Assembly: GCA_937959375.1 (NCBI GenBank)
Contig: CALGLS010000283.1
Location: 1-6,414, forward strand
Direction: 5' to 3'
Length of the DNA: 6,414 nt
Origin: an uncultured Saprospiraceae bacterium
GTDB lineage: Bacteria; Bacteroidota; Bacteroidia; Chitinophagales; Saprospiraceae
Under the pieces are notes generated by a model. The model did no database searches and had not been told where the DNA came from. It saw only the letters and a program-made list of their open reading frames with translations. The position numbers were made by a program, and so were the translations under genes. Numbering within the stretch: the first letter of the stretch is position 1; every line of letters starts with the position of its first letter. Below are positions 1 through 4,132 of this stretch, piece after piece.

Positions 1-139
1 TTAATTGCAAATCAATGTTTTATGAACCTCGCGTCCAATTTTAGAATTCAGTTAGCTCGCTAAACTCATTAAAAAATTGTTAGCGAGAACCATAAACTCT
101 TGATTTTCATAGGAAACTAAATTTAAACATGCTCTTAAT
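1..139. other. Non-coding stretch at left edge with a short hairpin
   Basis: No supportable gene is seen; reading frames on both strands are broken by stops within a few dozen codons. The only structure is a perfect 8-bp inverted repeat, CTCGCTAA at 56-63 and TTAGCGAG at 80-87, with a 16-nt loop and no following T-run, so it does not look like a rho-independent terminator. It lies beyond the photolyase terminator and may belong to the 3' flank of whatever lies to the left of the window. Confidence 0.5.
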
Positions 140-181
140 AAAAAATCCCGAACTAGCTGATAGCTAATTCGGGATTTTTTT
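140..181 (-). terminator. Rho-independent terminator of the photolyase gene
   Basis: The arms 140-158 and 162-180 pair over 19 positions around a 3-nt loop. The base is an A6/T7 tract, followed by TCCCGAA/TTCGGGA and then TAGCT/AGCTA. The single imperfect pair (153/167) is a G-U wobble in RNA made from the minus strand but a C-A mismatch in plus-strand RNA, which supports use by the minus-strand photolyase gene ending 33 bp away. The T-runs on both sides mean it could also stop transcription arriving from the left. Confidence 0.9.
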
Positions 182-213
182 ATTTATCCTTTTCCTCTTA
201 GATCTGATGAACA

Positions 214-1557
214 TTAAGCATCTCGATCAAGGCCAGCTTTGTAAGTAGCTAAACAGCGTTCGCGAGCAAACTTATGATCGACCATTGGTTCTGCGTAGGC
301 ATCCGTACCAAATTCCGGCACCCATTTTTTTATGTAAATATGTTTTGAATCAAATTTCTTCATTTGCGATTCAGGGTTGAATATTCGAAAGTACGGTGCA
401 GCATCTGTACCACAACCTGCAGCCCATTGCCAGCCACCGCTATTACTTGCTAAATCAAAATCCAATAGTTTTTCTGCAAAGTAGGCTTCACCCCAAGACC
501 AATCAATCAGTAAATGCTTTGTTAAGAAACTGGCTACAATCATCCGTACACGATTGTGCATAAACCCGGTCGCATTTAATTCACGCATTCCAGCATCAAC
601 AATTGGGTATCCTGTTTGGCCATCGCACCATTTCTGAAAATCTTTTTTATCTGTTCGCCATTCAATCCATTTGTATTTTTCACGAAAAGGACCTTTTACT
701 ACATGTGGGAAATGCGAAAGAATGGAAGAATAGAAATCTCGCCATATTAATTCACTGAGATACGTGTCATTTAAAAGCTGTGCCGCTCGGGCTTTTTTAC
801 GAATACTAATGGTTCCAAAACGAAAGTGGATGCCTAATTTCGATGTACCATTGATGGCAGGAAAATTTCTTTGCTCTGTATATTTTTTAATGATGGATCG
901 TGGAACTTCTTTTGAAAATATCTCTTGATCAGATCGTTCAAATCCCATACTTTTTAAAGATGGAATTTTACTTTTAGTTTTTGCTTTAGCAAAATTCGAA
1001 AAATACTTCTCGGTTGGATATGATTGAAAATAATAACTGAGTTTTTTACTTCCTTCTTTCACCATCTTCGTTTCTAGCTTAGCTTTCCATACACGACTGT
1101 AGGGAGTAAAAACAACATAAGGTGTATCATCTTTTTTGAGTACTTCATCTTTTTCAAAAATCACATGATCCTTAAACGTATGGAAGGCTATGTCTTTTGC
1201 CTTGAGCAGATCTTTTATGGATTGATCTCGTTTTAGCGCATAAGGTTCGTAGTCACGATTGGTATAGACTCCGCCAATAGAATGCTTATTCAGTAACTCC
1301 TTCCAGATTTCTAAGGGTTTGCCATATTTAACGATCAAACTACTCCCCAAATCAACAAGTTGCTGATTCAACGTATTTAAGGTGTCATGTAGAAAAGTAA
1401 CACGAGCATCTTTAGGGTCATTCAATTTTGACAAAATATCTATATCAAAAATAAAGATAGGTTGAACGTTTTTCCCGCTCTTAAGGGCATGATATAAGCC
1501 TGCATTATCCTCCAAACGCAAATCTCTTCTAAACCAAAACATATTCATCTTCTTCAT
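214..1557 (-). CDS. phrB: Deoxyribodipyrimidine photo-lyase (class I type CPD photolyase, cryptochrome/photolyase family)
   Basis: This cytoplasmic flavoenzyme uses blue/near-UV light to split cyclobutane pyrimidine dimers in DNA. The 447-residue protein is close in size to E. coli PhrB (472). The N-terminal Rossmann-like antenna domain starts with the family signature FWFRRDLRLEDNAGL (residues 7-21) and includes TNRDYEPYA (99-107), which aligns with the region that binds the MTHF antenna in E. coli. The C-terminal FAD domain carries ELIWRDFY (269-276), TGYPIVDAGMR (315-325), MHNRVRM (333-339) and WQWAAGCGTDAAPYFRIFNP (376-395). By alignment from memory, W310, W353 and W376 match the E. coli electron-transfer triad W306/W359/W382, N372 matches N378 at the flavin, and E269, W272 and M339 match dimer-site residues E274, W277 and M345. 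All are intact, so repair activity is expected rather than a pure cryptochrome role. Translation could start at Met1, Met4 or Met6; the longest is given. No Shine-Dalgarno is visible, as is usual in Bacteroidota. It is transcribed alone, divergent from the symporter gene. Confidence 0.96.
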   Translation of the reverse strand: MKKMNMFWFRRDLRLEDNAGLYHALKSGKNVQPIFIFDIDILSKLNDPKDARVTFLHDTLNTLNQQLVDLGSSLIVKYGKPLEIWKELLNKHSIGGVYTNRDYEPYALKRDQSIKDLLKAKDIAFHTFKDHVIFEKDEVLKKDDTPYVVFTPYSRVWKAKLETKMVKEGSKKLSYYFQSYPTEKYFSNFAKAKTKSKIPSLKSMGFERSDQEIFSKEVPRSIIKKYTEQRNFPAINGTSKLGIHFRFGTISIRKKARAAQLLNDTYLSELIWRDFYSSILSHFPHVVKGPFREKYKWIEWRTDKKDFQKWCDGQTGYPIVDAGMRELNATGFMHNRVRMIVASFLTKHLLIDWSWGEAYFAEKLLDFDLASNSGGWQWAAGCGTDAAPYFRIFNPESQMKKFDSKHIYIKKWVPEFGTDAYAEPMVDHKFARERCLATYKAGLDRDA

Positions 1558-1581
1558 AGTATCTATTTATTTTGAGCTTCG

Positions 1582-1611
1582 AAATTAGTCTTTTTTTCAA
1601 AAATTTAGTCT
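1582..1611. promoter_or_regulatory. Pair of 10-bp direct repeats just upstream of phrB
   Basis: AAATTAGTCT (1582-1591) and AATTTAGTCT (1602-1611) match at 9 of 10 positions and are offset by exactly 20 bp, close to two helical turns. Their span covers 25 to 54 bp before the photolyase start codon, where promoter elements or a regulator site would sit. Arrangement and position are seen directly; a regulatory role is inference, and chance is possible in such AT-rich DNA. Confidence 0.35.
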
Positions 1612-1615
1612 AATA

Positions 1616-1653
1616 TTTCCTTAATGTAGATTTTACACCTACATTAATGGAAA
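1616..1653. promoter_or_regulatory. Candidate operator: long dyad upstream of phrB
   Basis: TTAATGTAG (1621-1629) and CTACATTAA (1639-1647) form a perfect 9-bp inverted repeat with a 9-bp spacer. Symmetry extends outward through TTTCC (1616-1620) and GGAAA (1649-1653) after one unpaired base (1648), giving 14-bp arms. It sits 64-90 bp upstream of the photolyase start and about 260 bp from the symporter start, so it more likely serves phrB. Read on the minus strand the centre contains TGTAGG followed directly by TGTAAA. TGTA-type half-sites are used by CarH/LitR-like B12-dependent light regulators of the MerR family, which control photolyase genes in some bacteria. That link is speculative because no such regulator lies in this window. 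Confidence 0.45.
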
Positions 1654-1910
1654 TAATTTACGGATATACAGCATATTATTACAAAACGACAAAATTGAAA
1701 ACACCTGTCTTGATTAAAAGTTTTTATTTTAACGGTATAAAGTTTTTGATTTAAAAAAATCAGGTGTGTTAAAAGAGAAAGATAATTACGTACCATTTTA
1801 CTCTTTTTAACTACGAAGTTTTTTAGAAATAGCATGACGATTTGTTAACAACGAATTTAAGCTACATTTTAAAAAAATTTCTACAAATCAATAGAAAACA
1901 ACTTTTACAA

Positions 1911-3605
1911 ATGAAAGATTTTAACTTAAGTACGCTCGACCTGAGCATCATGATTATCTATGGTGTTTTCATCATTGGATATGGAATTTATCATTCAAAA
2001 AGAAATTCATCTGAGGAATACTTCCTTGGAGGAAGAAGTTTAACTTGGCCAGTAGTAGGTATTTCATTATTTGCTGCCAATATCTCTAGTTCTACATTGA
2101 TTGGTTTGGCAGGTTCTGCCTATTTGCTTGACATGACGGTTTACAATTACGAATGGTATGCCGTATTGGTTTTGGTATTTTTTGCCATATTCTTTTTGCC
2201 TTTCTATTTGAGAAGTGGTGTTTATACGATGCCTGAATTTTTGGAAAAACGATATTCAGCCTCCTCAAGATATTACTTTTCATTCATCACAGTCGTTGGA
2301 AATATTTTAATTGATACAGCTGCAGCACTCTATGTTGGGACGCTTGTTTTAGGCTTGATCTTTCCGACATTAGAACCATGGGTGGTTATACTCATTCTTG
2401 CTGCATCGGCAGCGGCTTATACGATACCTGGTGGGTTAAACTCTGTTGTAAAAACGGAAGTAATTCAAGCTATCGTATTGATTTTCGGATCCTGTGTTCT
2501 GACATGGTACGGGTTGACTGCTGTTGGTGGTTGGGACGGAATGGTCTCACAACTAGACGAATTAAAAGCTGCAGGAATAACAGACAAGGACGCGAGTGAA
2601 GCTATGAGTATTGTAAGAGACAACAGTGGTGAATGGTGGAGACAATACAGCAGTCCAATTGTTCCTTGGTGGGGATTGATCACTGGTGTTCCTTTACTTG
2701 GTTTCTACTTTTGGGCGAATAATCAGTTTATGGTTCAACGTGTGTTGAGTGCCAAGAGTTTGAATCATGGCCGTTGGGGGGCTTTGTTTGCGGGTTTACT
2801 TAAGTTGCCAGTTATCTTCATTATGATTATACCGGGTGCTATTGCTTTTCTACTTTTCAGAGAAAAAGAAGTTGCTTTTCAAACAACAGCTGGTTTATGT
2901 AAAAACCTTGCAGATTGTACGGATTTCACTTACCCAACTTTACTTTTTGAGTTGCTTCCAAATGGTTTACTCGGTTTAGTTGTAGCAGGTTTGCTTGCCG
3001 CAATGATGAGTAGTATCTCTGCCACCTTCAACTCTGCATCGACTTTGATCACGATGGATTTTGTCAATAAGTTCAAACCAAACATGACGAGTAAAGAGTT
3101 GGTTCGCAGTGGTCAGATTTCAACTTTGATATTAGTAATACTCGCCTCTTTATGGGCTCCACAAATTGGAAAGTATGGTGACTTATTCCGCTACCTACAA
3201 GATATTCTAGGATACATTGCACCTCCAATTGTTTCGACCTTCATACTTGGTTTGTTTTGGAAACGAGCAACCAGTACTGGTAGTATTGTCAGTCTTCTTT
3301 TTGGAATGCTGATGGCAGGAATTTGGGTTTTCGGTATCGTTACTGAGATAGATCATTGGTTCTTCCAATTACACTTCTTACTCCGTACAACCGTACTGTT
3401 TGTCCTTTGCTTAATCGTACACATCGTTGTTAGTTTACTTAGCGAGGCTCCGGCTGCTGAAAAACTAAAAGGTATGGTTTGGTCTCCTAAACTTATTGCA
3501 GAAGAAACGGAAGAATTGGCTTCACTACCTTGGTATTTAAATTATCGATACCAGTGTGTTATTCTTTTGATTATTACTGCTATTGTGGTTGGGCAGTTTA
3601 TTTAG
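1911..3605 (+). CDS. Sodium/solute symporter of the SSS family (vSGLT-like)
   Basis: This inner-membrane secondary transporter uses the Na+ gradient to import a small solute, probably a sugar or related compound. The ATG at 1911 gives 564 residues and the usual short N-terminus MKDFNLSTLDLSIM. The frame also allows a TTG start at 1842, but the 23 extra residues are polar, lysine-rich and atypical, so the ATG is preferred. About 14 hydrophobic segments are visible (roughly 9-28, 45-67, 80-102, 122-149, 155-172, 181-207, 250-277, 289-316, 350-382, 402-417, 425-452, 455-477, 489-511, 547-563), matching the LeuT-fold SSS topology. GGLNSVVKTEVIQ (174-186) is the family signature. By alignment from memory to Vibrio vSGLT, the Na2-site residues are kept (A55, I58, A364, S367, S368), as are sugar-site N57, E81, W268, K298 and Q430. 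However, Q69, S91, N260 and Y263 of vSGLT become T62, A84, G264 and F267, so the substrate may not be galactose. C330 and C336 in the loop after TM7 could form a disulfide. It is monocistronic, with a terminator about 80 bp downstream. Confidence 0.93.
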   Translation: MKDFNLSTLDLSIMIIYGVFIIGYGIYHSKRNSSEEYFLGGRSLTWPVVGISLFAANISSSTLIGLAGSAYLLDMTVYNYEWYAVLVLVFFAIFFLPFYLRSGVYTMPEFLEKRYSASSRYYFSFITVVGNILIDTAAALYVGTLVLGLIFPTLEPWVVILILAASAAAYTIPGGLNSVVKTEVIQAIVLIFGSCVLTWYGLTAVGGWDGMVSQLDELKAAGITDKDASEAMSIVRDNSGEWWRQYSSPIVPWWGLITGVPLLGFYFWANNQFMVQRVLSAKSLNHGRWGALFAGLLKLPVIFIMIIPGAIAFLLFREKEVAFQTTAGLCKNLADCTDFTYPTLLFELLPNGLLGLVVAGLLAAMMSSISATFNSASTLITMDFVNKFKPNMTSKELVRSGQISTLILVILASLWAPQIGKYGDLFRYLQDILGYIAPPIVSTFILGLFWKRATSTGSIVSLLFGMLMAGIWVFGIVTEIDHWFFQLHFLLRTTVLFVLCLIVHIVVSLLSEAPAAEKLKGMVWSPKLIAEETEELASLPWYLNYRYQCVILLIITAIVVGQFI

Positions 3606-3611
3606 GAGGAG

Positions 3612-3660
3612 ACGGAAGTCTGAACCTGTCTAGCTGCGCTGCCAGATAGAGACGGAAGAC
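3612..3660 (+). repeat. 49-bp inverted repeat, left copy (REP/BIME-like)
   Basis: This begins 6 bp after the symporter stop codon and matches the reverse complement of 4023-4071 at 46 of 49 positions, with an uninterrupted 29-bp core at 3622-3650. It is clearly richer in GC than its surroundings. Inside it, 3626-3634 and 3641-3649 form an imperfect 9-bp stem with loop TGCGCT. GACGGAAG flanks that hairpin on both sides (3611-3618, 3651-3658), and the right flank continues as a 7-bp tandem GACGGAA GACGGAA (3651-3664). A hairpin between short direct repeats, present as an inverted pair between genes, resembles REP/BIME elements; that family assignment is inference. Confidence 0.75.
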
Positions 3661-3683
3661 GGAAGTTTTCCCGTAGGATGGAG

Positions 3684-3717
3684 AAGCCCGCTAGCGTGTA
3701 AACGTTAGCGGGCTTTT
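3684..3717 (+). terminator. Rho-independent terminator of the symporter gene
   Basis: AAGCCCGCTAGCG (3684-3696) pairs with CGTTAGCGGGCTT (3703-3715) around a 6-nt loop. The only imperfect pair (3694/3705) is a G-U wobble in plus-strand RNA, which agrees with use by the plus-strand symporter gene ending at 3605. The T-tract is short (TTTT, then ACTATT), so termination may be only moderate. The hairpin lies inside the region bracketed by the 49-bp inverted repeats. Confidence 0.8.
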
Positions 3718-4022
3718 ACTATTCGGATATACTTGGCTTTATGTCCTTACGTTTTACATTTGTTAATTTGGTTTTATTTTATATCGATTTTAGTGGCTGG
3801 TTCGTGTTGTTTCGTATGGGACTATTTGTGTTTTCTTTGACAGGATGAACGGGATTTACAGGATTTGATTTTTTTTTAAAAGCTAGCTTTTTAAAAAATC
3901 TAACATACAATTGTATTACTTGTATTAATAGGGACTACAAACGCGGGTGTCCCACCTCCATTTATTTGTTTTTTTTCTAAAAGGCAATGCGTTAGCGGAC
4001 TCCTGCGATTGATAGCACTTCG
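3718..4022. other. Non-coding interior of the inverted-repeat-bounded region
   Basis: No convincing gene is present. Contents in order: a T-rich stretch with a 35-codon hydrophobic reading frame (3741-3848), judged fortuitous; the 9-bp tandem units at 3840-3866; an imperfect AT-rich palindrome around GCTAGC (3867-3900); the 12-bp palindrome ATACAATTGTAT (3905-3916), overlapped by two copies of TTGTATTA 9 bp apart (3911-3918, 3920-3927); and a possible 5-bp hairpin GGGAC/GTCCC (3931-3935, 3949-3953). CGTTAGCGG at 3990-3998 repeats part of the symporter terminator (3703-3711). The density of small repeats suggests remnant intergenic repeat elements rather than coding DNA. Confidence 0.5.
3840..3866 (+). 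repeat. Tandem 9-bp units of the 'ACAGGATTT' dispersed repeat type
   Basis: Three consecutive 9-bp units, ACAGGATGA, ACGGGATTT and ACAGGATTT, run head to tail and are followed by a long T-run and an AT-rich palindrome. Arrays built on ACAGGATTnA-type units recur between genes in many Bacteroidota and some other phyla; this is recalled, not searched. The repeat structure is directly visible. No function is established to my knowledge. Confidence 0.7.
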
Positions 4023-4071
4023 GTCTTCCGATTCTATCTGGCAGCGCAGCTAGACAGGTTCGGACTTCCGT
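4023..4071 (-). repeat. 49-bp inverted repeat, right copy (REP/BIME-like)
   Basis: This is the reverse-complement partner of 3612-3660. Three mismatches separate the copies (3621 against 4062, and 3651-3652 against 4031-4032). It has the same internal hairpin: TCTGGC and GCTAGA (4037-4053 region) pair perfectly with one G-U in plus-strand RNA. It ends 62 bp beyond the M1 peptidase stop codon, just past that gene's terminator. No target-site duplication is apparent in the bases flanking the pair (TTAGGAGGAG on the left, TTCAATAAAA on the right). Confidence 0.75.
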
Positions 4072-4077
4072 TTCAAT

Positions 4078-4117
4078 AAAAAAGCGCGGATCAGATAAAC
4101 TGATTCGCGCTTTTTTT
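4078..4117 (-). terminator. Bidirectional rho-independent terminator of the M1 peptidase gene
   Basis: GCGCGGATCAG (4084-4094) and CTGATTCGCGC (4100-4110) form an 11-bp stem with loop ATAAA, flanked by A6 (4078-4083) and T7 (4111-4117), so a U-run follows in either direction. It lies 16 bp past the stop codon of the minus-strand M1 gene and should end that transcript. The one imperfect pair (4089/4105) is G-U in plus-strand RNA but C-A in minus-strand RNA, so the hairpin is slightly better for transcripts reading through from the symporter side. Confidence 0.88.
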
Positions 4118-4132
4118 ATTGGCTTCCCCCTC

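Larger units (their letters stand above)
1558..1910. other. Divergent intergenic region between photolyase and symporter genes
   Basis: These 353 AT-rich bases should carry both divergent promoters. I looked for the Bacteroidota pattern (TTTG near -33, TAnnTTTG near -7) on both strands and found no clean match. TTGATT (1710-1715) and TATAAA (1736-1741) are 20 bp apart, too far for a good sigma-70 type promoter. Visible structures on the photolyase side are the dyad at 1616-1653 and the direct repeats at 1582-1611, listed separately. On the symporter side are two copies of AAAGTTTTT 22 bp apart (1717-1725, 1739-1747), a 6-bp stem TGATTT/AAATCA (1747-1752, 1757-1762), and ACACCTG/CAGGTGT (1701-1707, 1761-1767). 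A four-codon ATG reading frame (1834-1848) precedes the symporter. No gene is supported here. Confidence 0.55.

Noticed and set aside
1701..1767. ACACCTG/CAGGTGT inverted repeat with a 53-nt spacer
   Set aside because: Only seven bases pair and the spacer is long; it is expected by chance in a region of this size.
1644..1835. 63-codon minus-strand reading frame in the divergent intergenic region
   Set aside because: The translation is rich in Phe, Lys, Cys and Ile from AT-rich DNA, matches no family I know, and overlaps the regulatory dyad and the region upstream of the symporter. It looks fortuitous.
1834..1848. Four-codon upstream reading frame (MTIC) before the symporter
   Set aside because: It is too short to support a leader peptide, and there is no attenuator structure after it.
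1842..1910. TTG start giving a 23-residue N-terminal extension on the symporter
   Set aside because: The added residues are polar and lysine-rich and do not resemble SSS N-termini, whereas the ATG at 1911 gives the standard start just before the first helix.
2092..2683. Reading frames on both strands within the symporter gene (2092-2283, 2378-2599, 2465-2683)
   Set aside because: They are shadows of a well-supported symporter gene in other frames, with implausible translations.
3604..3612. Perfect AGGAGG Shine-Dalgarno-like string right after the symporter stop
   Set aside because: No start codon follows at a usable distance, and Bacteroidota rarely depend on Shine-Dalgarno sequences. It is the junction with the repeat.
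3741..3848. 35-codon hydrophobic plus-strand frame (MSLRFTFVNL...), a possible small membrane or toxin-like peptide
   Set aside because: Its Phe/Leu/Val content follows from T-rich DNA, it lies just after a terminator with no visible promoter, and it ends inside the 9-bp repeat array.
3612..4071. CRISPR array or attachment-site interpretation of the repeats
   Set aside because: There are only two copies, in inverted orientation and about 360 bp apart, with no regular spacers and no cas or integrase gene nearby.
3612..4071. Classical insertion sequence or intact transposon
   Set aside because: The interior has no transposase frame and no target-site duplication is visible outside the arms.
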